The notes below the pieces were generated by a model. The model saw nothing but the letters and a program-made list of their open reading frames with translations, did no database searches and was not told the origin of the DNA. The position numbers were made by a program, and so were the translations under genes. Of a stretch of DNA of 48,882 bases, positions 8,319 through 16,316 are shown piece after piece. Numbering within the stretch: the first letter of the stretch is position 1; each line of letters opens with the position of its first letter. The stretch is from the NCBI RefSeq assembly GCF_001899645.1, contig NZ_MKVV01000079.1:1-48882 (forward strand). Reading direction: 5' to 3'. Source of the DNA: Pseudonocardia sp. 73-21. Its GTDB lineage: Bacteria; Actinomycetota; Actinomycetes; Mycobacteriales; Pseudonocardiaceae.

Positions 8319-9026
8319 TCAGATCCAGCGGGGTGGCGCGGGCACCGTCCCGGTGAGGCCTGTGCCGTCGCTGCGGCCCGTCAGCCAGGACACGAGCTCC
8401 GCCGCCTCGCCCCGGACCTCCGGCCCGCCGTCACCGCCGAGCGTCCAGGTCTGCTCCCGGTCCGTGGGGGCCAGCAGCACGGCGGGGCAGTCGTCCTTCG
8501 CCGACAGGGCGCCGGTGACGTCGTCCAGCAGGGTGTCCACCACACCCTCCGGGAAGTCGGCCGTCGACGCGCCGCAGTCCAGGTCCACGGCGTGCAGCCA
8601 CACCTCGCGCACCCGCATCCAGGGCACCTCGGTGGCGGGGATGGCCCGGCCGAGCGCGCTGCGGATCTGCGCCGCCCAGGCCCCGGCGTCCAGCCCGGCG
8701 AGCGCCTCGTCGAGGTCGGCCGCGGTGCCCACGAGATCCGCCCGCAGCGTGGCGACCGGCAGGTGCGCCGAGGACTCGATGTCCTTCGCGCGCTGCTCGG
8801 CGTCGGCGTACATCGGGGTCTCGACACCGGTGCGCGCCCACGTCGCCAGCCGCGTCAGGGCCTCGGCGTTGCGGGCCAGGTGACCGACGACGTGCGCGCG
8901 GGTCCAGCCGGGCAGCGCGCTCGGGGCGGCGAGGGCGTCGTCGGGCAGGGCGTCGACCGCCCGGAGCAGGAACTCGGTACCCGCCCCCATCCACGGCAGG
9001 GTCTGGTCCACGTCGCGCCGGCTCAT
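8319..9026 (-). CDS. Mycothiol-dependent maleylpyruvate isomerase
   Basis: Predicted to isomerise maleylpyruvate to fumarylpyruvate using mycothiol, the second step after gentisate ring cleavage (235 aa, cytoplasmic, DinB-like four-helix fold). The three zinc ligands known from the Corynebacterium enzyme (His, Glu, His) have counterparts: His49 in HVVGHLARN, then Glu141 and His145 in REVWLHAVDLD with the right four-residue spacing. LPGWTRAHVVGHLARN is the family signature. The ATG overlaps the stop of the salicylyl-AMP ligase as ATGA. It is the last gene of the operon that also encodes gentisate dioxygenase and fumarylpyruvate hydrolase, which makes the assignment much stronger than similarity alone. 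Confidence 0.88.
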   Translation of the reverse strand: MSRRDVDQTLPWMGAGTEFLLRAVDALPDDALAAPSALPGWTRAHVVGHLARNAEALTRLATWARTGVETPMYADAEQRAKDIESSAHLPVATLRADLVGTAADLDEALAGLDAGAWAAQIRSALGRAIPATEVPWMRVREVWLHAVDLDCGASTADFPEGVVDTLLDDVTGALSAKDDCPAVLLAPTDREQTWTLGGDGGPEVRGEAAELVSWLTGRSDGTGLTGTVPAPPRWI

Positions 9027-10633
9027 GACCACTCCATCCGCGCCGCGACGTCCGCGCGGAGCGCCTTCTTGTCTATCTTGCCGACCTTGGTGGTGGCCAG
9101 CTCCGTGACGAGCTCGAGGCGTTCGGGCAGCTTGTACTTGGCGACGCCGGCGGCGTGCATCGACTCGCGCACCTCGTCGAGCGTGACGGTGGAGCCGGGC
9201 CGCGCCACGACGTAGACGCACACCTTCTCCCCCATCACCGGATCGGGCATGGCGACTGCGGCGACCTGGCTGACCGCGGGGAGCTGGTAGACGAGGTTCT
9301 CCACCTCCTCGGCGCTGATCTTCTCGCCACCTCGGTTGATCATGTCCTTGTCGCGGCCCTCGACGATCAGGTAGCCGCCGGGGGTGCGACGGCAGATGTC
9401 GCCGCTGCGGTACCAGCCGTCCTCGGTGAACGCGCGGGCGTTCTGCTCGGCGGCCCGGTAGTAGCCGCGCGGGGTGTAGGGGCCGCGGGTGAGCAGCGAG
9501 CCGGGTTCGCCGTCGGGCACGTCCTGGTCGAGCTCGTCGACGAGCCGGACCTCGTCGTCGGGGGAGAGCGGGCGGCCCTGGGTGCCGCAGACGACATCGT
9601 CGGGGTCGTCGAGGCGGGTGTAGTTGAGCAGGCCCTCGGCCATGCCGAACACCTGCTGCAGCGCAGCGCCGAGCACGGGGCGGACCTTGCGGGCCAACTC
9701 GTCGGCCAGCCGCGCGCCGCCCACCTGCAGCACCTGCAGCGACGGCAGTGGCCCGTGCTCGGCGGCGTGCTCGAGCCAGCGTCCGGCCACGGCGGGCACC
9801 ACCGCGGTGTGCGTGACGCCCTCCTCCGCGATCGTCGCGAACGCGCGCTCGGGCTCCGGTGACGGCAGCGTGACGACCCGGCCGCCGGCCAGCAGGACGC
9901 CGAGGATGCCGGGGCAGGCCAGCGGGAAGTTGTGGCCGGCGGGCAGGCTGATCAGGTAGACCGTGTCCGCGTCGATCCCGCACACGGCGGCGCTGGCGGT
10001 GGCGTTGTAGGCGTAGTCGTCATGGGTGCGGGCGATCAGCTTCGGCAGGCCGGTGGTGCCGCCGGAGAGCAGGAACACCGCGACGTCGCGGCTTCCGGGC
10101 TCGGGGCCGTCCCACGACGGGCCGGACAGCGCCCGCAGATCGACGTGGCCCGGTGCCGGCTCCCCCACCACGAGCACGTGCGCGACACCGAGGTCGGCGG
10201 CCATGGCCTGGTGGTCGAAGTCGCGCAGCACGTCGGGCACCGCGATCGCCGCCGCCTCCGCGTGGTCCACCAGGTAGGACAGCTCGTGGCGGCGGTGCGC
10301 GGGCAGCGCCATGACCGGCACGATGCCCGACCGTAGGCAGGCCAGCGTCAGGACGACGATCTCCCAGCCGTTGGGCAGCTGCACCACGATCCGGTCACCG
10401 GGGGCGATGCCGAGGCCCACCAGGCCGGCGGCCATGGCCTCGGCGCGGGCGGCGAGCTCCGCGTAGGTGAACCTCGTGTCGCCGTCCACCAGCGCGACGG
10501 CGTCGGGCGTGCGGGCGACGACGTCGGCCAGGTGCGACCACAGCGAGCGCCCCCGCCAGTACCCCGCCGCCACGTAGCGGTCGGCGTACTCCGCCGGCCA
10601 GGGGACGGTCCCGTCAGCGATCGGGGTGGGCAT
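9023..10633 (-). CDS. sdgA: Aryl-AMP ligase, predicted salicylyl-AMP ligase
   Basis: Adenylate-forming enzyme of the EntE/DhbE/MbtA branch (536 aa) that activates a 2-hydroxybenzoate with ATP. Core motifs are SGGTTGLPKL (190-199), the aryl-acid pocket PAGHNFPLACPG (231-242) and FGMAEGLLNYTRLDD (from 329); the hinge and C-terminal part have GDICRR, INRGGEKIS and the catalytic Lys in KVGKIDKKAL. Asn235 is present. The residues matching DhbE Ser240 and Val337 are Cys240 and Leu336, the combination described for salicylate- rather than 2,3-dihydroxybenzoate-activating enzymes. No carrier protein or NRPS lies nearby, so a catabolic role with the neighbouring CoA enzyme fits better than siderophore synthesis. 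The ATG at 10633 lies inside the end of the upstream gene (20-bp overlap). Confidence 0.85.
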   Translation of the reverse strand: MPTPIADGTVPWPAEYADRYVAAGYWRGRSLWSHLADVVARTPDAVALVDGDTRFTYAELAARAEAMAAGLVGLGIAPGDRIVVQLPNGWEIVVLTLACLRSGIVPVMALPAHRRHELSYLVDHAEAAAIAVPDVLRDFDHQAMAADLGVAHVLVVGEPAPGHVDLRALSGPSWDGPEPGSRDVAVFLLSGGTTGLPKLIARTHDDYAYNATASAAVCGIDADTVYLISLPAGHNFPLACPGILGVLLAGGRVVTLPSPEPERAFATIAEEGVTHTAVVPAVAGRWLEHAAEHGPLPSLQVLQVGGARLADELARKVRPVLGAALQQVFGMAEGLLNYTRLDDPDDVVCGTQGRPLSPDDEVRLVDELDQDVPDGEPGSLLTRGPYTPRGYYRAAEQNARAFTEDGWYRSGDICRRTPGGYLIVEGRDKDMINRGGEKISAEEVENLVYQLPAVSQVAAVAMPDPVMGEKVCVYVVARPGSTVTLDEVRESMHAAGVAKYKLPERLELVTELATTKVGKIDKKALRADVAARMEWS

Positions 10634-12815
10634 CGTCGACCTCCAAACCATGACTTCCGACGATGACGGCGTCGAGCGCGACGAGCCCGTCGGCGGTGAG
10701 CCGCAGCGGGTTGATCTCGACGTCCTCGACGTGGGGGTTGTCCAGCAGCAGGTCGCCCAGCGCGGTCACGACGTGGGCGAGCGCGGCGCGGTCGAGCACC
10801 GGGCCACCGCGCCAGCCGTCGAGCAGGGCCCGCCCGGCGAGCTCGTCGACCATCGCGGCGGCGTGGGCGACCGGCGCGACCCGGACCGCGACGTCGGCGA
10901 GGGCTTCGGCGACGGTGCCGCCCAGCCCGACGAGCACGGTCGGCCCGAACACCGGGTCGCGTCGCGCGCCGACCACGAGGTCGACGCCGTCGGGCGCCAT
11001 CCGCTCCACGAGCAGCGACCCGGAGCCGATCGCGTCGGCCGCGGCGTCCATCTCCTCGGGCGTGCGTACGTTCAGCCGCACGCCCCCGACCTCGGTCTTG
11101 TGCAGCACCGCGGCGTCCAGCAGCTTGACGGCGACGGGCCCGCCCAGCCCGGCGAGCGCCGCCTGCGCCTCGGCGCGCCCGGAGCACCGCACCCGCGGCA
11201 TGGTGGCGATCCCGAGCCCGTCGAGCACCCCCTTGGCGAGGTCCTCGTCGAGCGCACCGACACCCCGACCCACTGACACGGAGACCCCGACTCGCGGGCA
11301 CGGAGACCCCGACTCGCGGCGCGGAGCGACGCCCCGCGAGTCGGCGGTTTCGCGTGCGCGAGTCGGCGGTTTCGCGTGCGCGAGTCGGCCGTTTCGCGTG
11401 CGCGAGTCGGCATCCTCCGGAGCGGGACGTCGGGCGTCGGCCAGCAGGGCCGCGACCGCCGCCGCCACCCCACGGGGATCGGGCAGGGCCGGGACGCCAC
11501 GGGCCAGCAGCGCCGCGCGGGCGGCCGTCACCGCCGGTCCCGCCCCGCCGACGCCGACGACCAGGGGGACCGCCGCGTCGGCCTCGTCCACCGCGGCCGC
11601 GAGGTCCAGCGCGTCCGGCTCGTGCAGCGCGTAGGCGGCCACGACGTCGACGCCGGGGTCCGCGGCGACCGCGGCCAGCACCTTCCCGAACGCCGGGTCC
11701 GGACGACCCGTGTCGACCGGGTTGCTCTGGTGCGTCAACGGCGGCAGCAGCGCCCCGAGCCGGGACCGCGTCGCGCCCGTCAGCTCCGGGACGGACGCGC
11801 CGCGCCCGCGCAGGTCGTCGAGCAGGAGCAGGCCGGGGCCGGCCTGGGCGGTGAGCACCCCGACGCCCGTGGCGCCCGGTGCCAGGCGCGTCAGCGACAG
11901 TGCGCCGACCGCGTCCACCAGCTCGCGCTCGTCGTCGACGAGGACGGCGCCGGCCTGCCGCAACGCGGCGCGCGTGGTGCGCCAGGAGGTGGCCAGCGCA
12001 CCGGTGTGGGACTGCGCGAACGCGGCGACGTCGTTGCGTCCCACCACGAGCGCGACGACCGGGCGAGTGGCCGTCAGCCGTTCGACCGCGGCCATCAGGC
12101 GGGGCCCGTCGGCCACGGACTCGACGTGCAGCGCGACCGCCGCCGTCGACGGGTCGTCCGCGAGGTGGTCGAGCACGTCGGGCGCCGTGACGTCGACGCC
12201 GTTGCCCAGCCCGACAGCGACGCTGACGCCGTGACCGGCCTCGGCCAGCAGGAACGCGAGCGCGTGGTTGACCCCGCCGCTGGCCGCGACCACGGCGACC
12301 CGCCCGGCCGGCACGTCGGCGACACCGGGCACGAACGTGGCGGTGAGCCCGCGACCGGGCACGAGGAAGCCGGAGGTGTTGGGGCCGAGCACGCGGATGC
12401 CCGTGCGCGCGACGACCTCGGCCAGCGCGGCCTGGTGCCGCTCCCCGTCGGGGCCGGACTCGGCGAACCCGCCTCCGCAGACGACGGCGGCCCCCGCCCC
12501 GGCGAGCGCGGCCTCCTCGACGGCCCCGGCGCTGGCGGCGGCGGGGACGCAGATCATGGCGAGGTCGATGGGCCCGTGCCGGTGCACCGCTTCGGCGACC
12601 GACGGGCACAGCTCCGGGTCCCGGGCGTTGACCAGCGCCACCGGGCCGGCGAACCCGGCCAGCGACCGGGCCATGACGGCGCCCAGCTTGGCCGGCGAGC
12701 GCGAGGCACCCACCACCGCGACGCCCCGCGGCGCGAACAGCGCCCCGAGCCCGACCGGCGGCGCCTGCGGCGCCCGTGCGCGGATAACGGTGTCCTGGGC
12801 CTGATATCCGCTCAC
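10614..12815 (-). CDS. Acyl-CoA synthetase (ADP-forming type), probable salicylyl-CoA forming partner
   Basis: 733-residue fused protein of the ADP-forming acetate-CoA ligase type. In order: CoA-binding Rossmann domain (about 22-150, FAPRGVAVVGAS), succinyl-CoA-ligase-like domain with phospho-His candidate His270 in AQSHTGALA, a low-complexity linker (467-517), and a C-terminal ATP-grasp domain (521-733, with AVKLLDAAVLHKTEVGGVRL). It sits between the salicylyl-AMP ligase and salicylyl-CoA hydroxylase genes and overlaps both, so it is the best candidate for forming the CoA thioester, as in the Streptomyces WA46 sdg pathway (inference). The linker is encoded by 22-bp repeats. The GTG start and first 14 residues lie in a dispersed palindrome, so the native start may be further inside, near VGLGALFAPRG. 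Confidence 0.75.
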   Translation of the reverse strand: MSGYQAQDTVIRARAPQAPPVGLGALFAPRGVAVVGASRSPAKLGAVMARSLAGFAGPVALVNARDPELCPSVAEAVHRHGPIDLAMICVPAAASAGAVEEAALAGAGAAVVCGGGFAESGPDGERHQAALAEVVARTGIRVLGPNTSGFLVPGRGLTATFVPGVADVPAGRVAVVAASGGVNHALAFLLAEAGHGVSVAVGLGNGVDVTAPDVLDHLADDPSTAAVALHVESVADGPRLMAAVERLTATRPVVALVVGRNDVAAFAQSHTGALATSWRTTRAALRQAGAVLVDDERELVDAVGALSLTRLAPGATGVGVLTAQAGPGLLLLDDLRGRGASVPELTGATRSRLGALLPPLTHQSNPVDTGRPDPAFGKVLAAVAADPGVDVVAAYALHEPDALDLAAAVDEADAAVPLVVGVGGAGPAVTAARAALLARGVPALPDPRGVAAAVAALLADARRPAPEDADSRTRNGRLAHAKPPTRARETADSRGVAPRRESGSPCPRVGVSVSVGRGVGALDEDLAKGVLDGLGIATMPRVRCSGRAEAQAALAGLGGPVAVKLLDAAVLHKTEVGGVRLNVRTPEEMDAAADAIGSGSLLVERMAPDGVDLVVGARRDPVFGPTVLVGLGGTVAEALADVAVRVAPVAHAAAMVDELAGRALLDGWRGGPVLDRAALAHVVTALGDLLLDNPHVEDVEINPLRLTADGLVALDAVIVGSHGLEVDDAHPDR
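11278..11413. repeat. 22-bp repeat cluster inside the acyl-CoA synthetase linker
   Basis: Three head-to-tail 22-bp units start at 11336, 11358 and 11380 (GCGAGTCGGCGGTTTCGCGT plus 2 nt), with a partial fourth at 11402. Two further 22-bp units in opposite sense (core CCCCGACTCGCGG) lie at 11278-11321. The two blocks can pair through CGACTCGCG and CGCGAGTCG. Three units equal 66 bp, so the reading frame survives. The encoded stretch is Arg/Ser/Thr-rich and lies between two folded domains. Confidence 0.85.
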
Positions 12816-12816
12816 G
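12775..12816. repeat. Dispersed palindrome, copy B
   Basis: The arms begin CGTGCGCGGATA and end TATCCGCTCACG, with a central GTGTCCTGGGCCTGA. It covers the GTG start of the acyl-CoA synthetase and the stop of the hydroxylase, and supplies the synthetase N-terminus MSGYQAQDTVIRAR. It lies 17 bp from copy C. Confidence 0.78.
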
Positions 12817-14380
12817 AGCCGGGCCCCGACACTCGTGCGCGGATATCGGTGTCCTGGGCCTGATTTCCGCGCACGGGCGCCGGAGGCGCACTCACGAGGT
12901 CGGCCCGGCCCGAGAGCACGGCGGTGGTGGCCCGGTCGAGGTCGGCGGAGGGGTCGACCAGCAGCACCGGGAGACCGTGCACCATCCGCGCCTCCTCCGC
13001 CACCAGGGTGCGGGTGAACGACGAGCCGCCGTGGACGGCGACGAGCCGGTCGGCGGACAGGGCGGCGAGCCGCTCCAGCACCGGCGGCAGACCGGACTCG
13101 TCGGCAGGCGCCTCGAACCAGACCGCCTCACCGGCCGACGTCGACCCGCCCGTCGACGTGACCTCGACGAGCCGCCCGGGCACCGTGCGCCCCCCGATCT
13201 CGATCGGGGTCTCCAGCGGCTCGGCCCCGTGCGTCGCCACCCAGCGCTCGTGGCTCGACCCCACGAAGTGCGGGGCGCGGCGGGCCAGGCGCGCGTCGGT
13301 GATGCTGCGCGAGAGGAAGTGGTAGGCGAACTGCCAGGGCTCGAAGAAGTCGTGGTAGCGCCCGAAGTGCTCCCACCAGGCCAGACTCGGCCGGGCCGAG
13401 CCCTGGATCTTCTCCACGGACGGCCGGGCCGCGGCCTCGTACGCCGCGAGCGCCGACGGGAGATCGGGCGAGGAGACCAGCGCCGCGGACAGCGCCACCG
13501 CGTCCTCCATCGCCATCTTCGTGCCCGAGCCCACCGAGAAGTGCGCCGTGTGCACGGCGTCGCCGAGGAACGCGACCGGCCGCGGGTCCGTCACGGTCCA
13601 GCGCGGCGAGCGGCGGGTGCGGAAGTTGCCCCAGCGCGAGTTGTTGGTGAGCAGCTTGTGGCCGTCGATCTGGTCGGTGAACAACTCCTCGAGGTAGGTC
13701 TGGCTGCGGAGATCGCTGGGCCCCGGTGGCTGCGTGACATCGAACGCGTCGAGGCCCGCAGCCCGCCACGCCCGCTCGTCGGTCTCGACGATGAACGTGC
13801 TGACGGAGTCGGAGATCGGGTAGCCGTGCACCGCGAACACGCCGTGCGGGCCGCGCTCGTGCACGAACGTCAGCCCGGAGAACAGGTAGTCGGTGCCGAA
13901 CCAGATGAACTTGGCCGTGGCCGTGTCGACGGTGGACTCCAGCCCGATCTCCTCGCGGAGGGCCGAGCCGGTGCCGTCGGCCGCCACCACCAGGTCGTAC
14001 CCGTCGAGTTCGGCGAGCGTCACCCGGGTCGAGAAGTGCAACGAGGCGCCGAACTCCCGGGCCCGGTCCTGCAGCAGCCCGAGCAGGATCTTGCGCGAGA
14101 TCGCGGCCATCCCGTTGCCGCCGCAGCGCAGCACGTCGCCCTTGAGCCGCACCTCGATGTCGTCCCAGTGCACGCCGTGCTCGCGGAGACCGTCGCGCAG
14201 CACGGGGTCGGCGTCGTCGATCGCGGCCAGGGTGCGGTCGGAGAACACCACGCCGAAGCCGAACGTGTCGTCGGCGCGGTTGCGCTCGAAGACCGTGACG
14301 TCGATCGACGGGTCGGCCTTGCGCAGGAGCGCCGCGAGGAACAGCCCGCCCGGACCGCCTCCGACGACCGCGACCCTCAT
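12812..14380 (-). CDS. sdgC: FAD-dependent salicylyl-CoA 5-hydroxylase
   Basis: Flavoprotein monooxygenase (522 aa) related to salicylyl-CoA 5-hydroxylase and the N-terminal half of 2-aminobenzoyl-CoA monooxygenase; it would hydroxylate salicylyl-CoA to gentisyl-CoA with NAD(P)H and O2. Features are the FAD Rossmann motif VVGGGPGG (6-13), TFGFGVVFSDRTL (39-51), and the second FAD motif GDAVHTAHFSVGSG (273-286), followed by RPSLAWWEHFGRYHDFFEPW, typical of the CoA-ester branch. After about residue 500 the protein continues into a dispersed palindrome (PVRGNQAQDTDIRARV), so its last 20 residues look acquired. The ATG overlaps the upstream stop as ATGA; the stop overlaps the next GTG. Confidence 0.88.
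   Translation of the reverse strand: MRVAVVGGGPGGLFLAALLRKADPSIDVTVFERNRADDTFGFGVVFSDRTLAAIDDADPVLRDGLREHGVHWDDIEVRLKGDVLRCGGNGMAAISRKILLGLLQDRAREFGASLHFSTRVTLAELDGYDLVVAADGTGSALREEIGLESTVDTATAKFIWFGTDYLFSGLTFVHERGPHGVFAVHGYPISDSVSTFIVETDERAWRAAGLDAFDVTQPPGPSDLRSQTYLEELFTDQIDGHKLLTNNSRWGNFRTRRSPRWTVTDPRPVAFLGDAVHTAHFSVGSGTKMAMEDAVALSAALVSSPDLPSALAAYEAAARPSVEKIQGSARPSLAWWEHFGRYHDFFEPWQFAYHFLSRSITDARLARRAPHFVGSSHERWVATHGAEPLETPIEIGGRTVPGRLVEVTSTGGSTSAGEAVWFEAPADESGLPPVLERLAALSADRLVAVHGGSSFTRTLVAEEARMVHGLPVLLVDPSADLDRATTAVLSGRADLVSAPPAPVRGNQAQDTDIRARVSGPGS
12834..12875. repeat. Dispersed palindrome, copy C
   Basis: Arms CGTGCGCGGATATC and GATTTCCGCGCACG pair with one mismatch around GTGTCCTGGGCCT. 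It lies within the 3' end of the hydroxylase gene, in frame, and lengthens the encoded C-terminus. It is nearly identical to copy D at 21794-21835. Confidence 0.82.
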
Positions 14381-15183
14381 GCGACGCACGTGTTGCGGCA
14401 CTCGCCGACGCCCTCGACTGTGGTGACCAGTGACGATCCCTCGGCGAGGTAGCGCGGGGGCTTGCGGGCGTGGCCGACGCCGCCGGGCGTGCCGGTGGCG
14501 ATCAGGTCGCCGGGCGCGAGCGTGATGATCCCGGAGATGTACCGGATCAGCGCCACCGCGTCGTGGACGAGGTCCGCGGTGTCGGCCTTCTGCACGACGT
14601 CGCCGTCGACGGTGCAGGAGATGTCACCCGGTACGACGTCGGTGACGAGCCACGGTCCGACCGGCGTCGACGCCTCGAACGTCTTGCCCTGCAACCACTG
14701 CACCGACCGGTACTGGAAGTCGCGGGCGGTGACGTCGTTGACCACCGTGTACCCGGCGACCGCCGCGCGCGCCTCCTCCTCGGACGCGTGGCGCACCTCC
14801 GCCCCGACGACGACGCCCAGCTCGGCCTCCCAGTCCACCTCGCCGGAGCCGGCGGGCAGCGTGATCGGGTCGTACGCGCCGATCAGGGAACGGGAGTACT
14901 TCGCGAACAGCGTGGGGTACTCGGGCAGCTCGCGACCCATCTCCAGGATGTGGCTGCGGTAGTTCAACCCCACGCAGAGGATCTTCTCCGGCCGCGGGAC
15001 GACGGGCGCGTAGTCGAGGCCGTCGAGCGGATGGACGGGGCCGGACGCGGCAGCGGCCTCGGCGCGCCAGTCCGGACGGGCCAGCAGCACGCCGAGGTCG
15101 GCGTGGCCGAGCTCCACCGCGCCGACGTCGTCGATCCGGACGGCGCGGGTGCCGTCCGTGGTGCGGATGGTGGCGAGCTTCAT
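14377..15183 (-). CDS. Fumarylacetoacetate hydrolase family protein, probable fumarylpyruvate hydrolase
   Basis: 268-residue FAH-fold hydrolase, predicted to split fumarylpyruvate to fumarate and pyruvate, the last step of the gentisate route. Family motifs are ILCVGLNYRSHILEMG, the metal-ligand block VDWEAELGVVVG (Glu, Glu), GYTVVNDVTARDFQYR with the third acidic ligand, WLQGKTFEASTPVGPWLV, and the C-terminal LAPGDLIATGTPGGVGHARKP. An N-terminal 60-residue segment carries the usual small beta domain. The ATG overlaps the stop of the gentisate dioxygenase gene as ATGA. Assignment to fumarylpyruvate rather than fumarylacetoacetate or an oxaloacetate-type substrate rests on gene context. Confidence 0.87.
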   Translation of the reverse strand: MKLATIRTTDGTRAVRIDDVGAVELGHADLGVLLARPDWRAEAAAASGPVHPLDGLDYAPVVPRPEKILCVGLNYRSHILEMGRELPEYPTLFAKYSRSLIGAYDPITLPAGSGEVDWEAELGVVVGAEVRHASEEEARAAVAGYTVVNDVTARDFQYRSVQWLQGKTFEASTPVGPWLVTDVVPGDISCTVDGDVVQKADTADLVHDAVALIRYISGIITLAPGDLIATGTPGGVGHARKPPRYLAEGSSLVTTVEGVGECRNTCVA

Positions 15184-16274
15184 GAGATCTCCGTCCGGGC
15201 CAGGCCCAACGCTTCGAACACCGGGTCGTCGGAGAACCGGAACGCGTCCAGCCCCTGGTCGGTCCCGATGGTCAGCGGCGCCCACGACGGCACCGCGAAC
15301 AGGTCCCCCGTGGCCACCTCGTAGCGCTCGGAACCGACCGTCACGACGCCGGAACCGGAGAACACCTGCCACACGCCCGACCCGGCGACCCGGATGGTGC
15401 GCGAGCGGGCACCCGGCGCGAGCCGGTGCATCTCGGTGCGCATCGTCGACAGCGCGTCGCGACCGGTGGCCGGGTTGGTGAACCGCACCGCCGCGTGCCC
15501 GGGCGAGACGACACCGGGGTGGCCCTCGGCCTCCAGCGCCAGCTGCGCGGTGAGCGCGGCGTCGGTGTGCTCCCACCGGTAGGCCTTCAACGGCGACGAC
15601 GCCGCGGCCGGCGCCCCGACCGGCGTCAGCCCGGGGTACCCCCACAGCCGTTCGTTGCGGGAGGTCTCCGGCGTCTCCGTGGTGGCCAGCACCTCGGGCC
15701 CGAACTCGAAGAACCCCGCGTCGAGCTGGCGGACCAGCGGGATGTCCAGCCCGTCGATCCAGGCCATGGGGTGGTCGGTGGTGTTGTGGTGCTCGTGCCA
15801 GTGCATGCCCGGCGTGAGCAGCAGGTCGCCGCGGCGCATCGCGATCGCATCGACCTCCCCGTCCCCGGCATCGACGTTGGTCCACACCCCCTCGCCCTCG
15901 ACGACGAACCGGAACGCCGTCTGGGTGTGGCGGTGGGCGGGGGCCTCCTCGCGCGGGCCCAGGTACTGGATGGCCGCCCACAGCGTCGGTGTGGCGTAGG
16001 CGGTGCCGGGCAGGCCCGGGTTGGCCAGCGCGATGGCCCGGCGTTCGCCGCCCCGGCCGACGGGCACCAGCTCACCGCTGCGCGCGGCCAGCGGGTGGAG
16101 CGTGGACCAGCGCCACAGCATCGGCACCGCGCCCGGCTGGGGCGCCTGCGGCATCAGGCCGGCGCGCTGGGTCCACAGCGGCGCCATGTGTGCGGCCGCG
16201 AAATCCGCATAGAGCTGGTCGAGCGCGGCCAGCTCGTCGGCAGTCGGTTCCCCGGTGGTCGTCACGACCACCAC
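15180..16274 (-). CDS. Gentisate 1,2-dioxygenase
   Basis: Fe(II) bicupin (364 aa) that opens gentisate between C1 and C2 to maleylpyruvate. The N-terminal cupin carries the iron ligands in APAHRHTQTAFRF (His114, His116) and the third His in LTPGMHWHEHHN; the C-terminal cupin (from about 270) is degenerate, as usual. PLWTQRAGLMP near the start is typical of the family. GTG codons at 16274, 16271 and 16265 are all possible starts. No Shine-Dalgarno is visible, and TACTGT sits 2-7 bp upstream, so a leaderless transcript is plausible. First enzyme gene of the salicylate operon, 42 bp downstream of the PaaX-type regulator gene on the same strand. Confidence 0.9.
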   Translation of the reverse strand: MVVVTTTGEPTADELAALDQLYADFAAAHMAPLWTQRAGLMPQAPQPGAVPMLWRWSTLHPLAARSGELVPVGRGGERRAIALANPGLPGTAYATPTLWAAIQYLGPREEAPAHRHTQTAFRFVVEGEGVWTNVDAGDGEVDAIAMRRGDLLLTPGMHWHEHHNTTDHPMAWIDGLDIPLVRQLDAGFFEFGPEVLATTETPETSRNERLWGYPGLTPVGAPAAASSPLKAYRWEHTDAALTAQLALEAEGHPGVVSPGHAAVRFTNPATGRDALSTMRTEMHRLAPGARSRTIRVAGSGVWQVFSGSGVVTVGSERYEVATGDLFAVPSWAPLTIGTDQGLDAFRFSDDPVFEALGLARTEIS

Positions 16275-16275
16275 A

Positions 16276-16296
16276 GTACAACAGAATCACGACGGT
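16276..16296 (-). promoter_or_regulatory. Candidate promoter/operator ahead of the gentisate operon
   Basis: On the minus strand CGTGATTCTGTTGTACTGTG precedes the gentisate dioxygenase GTG cluster. TACTGT fits the actinobacterial TANNNT -10, and TGATTC matches the core hexamer reported for PaaX sites in E. coli. Only the hexamer matches, so operator identity is tentative. Confidence 0.3.
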
Positions 16297-16316
16297 CGTC
16301 CATGATGTGAAACTTT

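Noticed and set aside
9023..10633. Siderophore (2,3-dihydroxybenzoate) biosynthesis gene
   Set aside because: No NRPS, isochorismatase, carrier protein or uptake genes nearby; the pocket residues and operon indicate salicylate catabolism.
11278..11413. CRISPR array
   Set aside because: The 22-bp units are directly adjacent without spacers, lie inside a coding frame, and no cas genes exist in the window.
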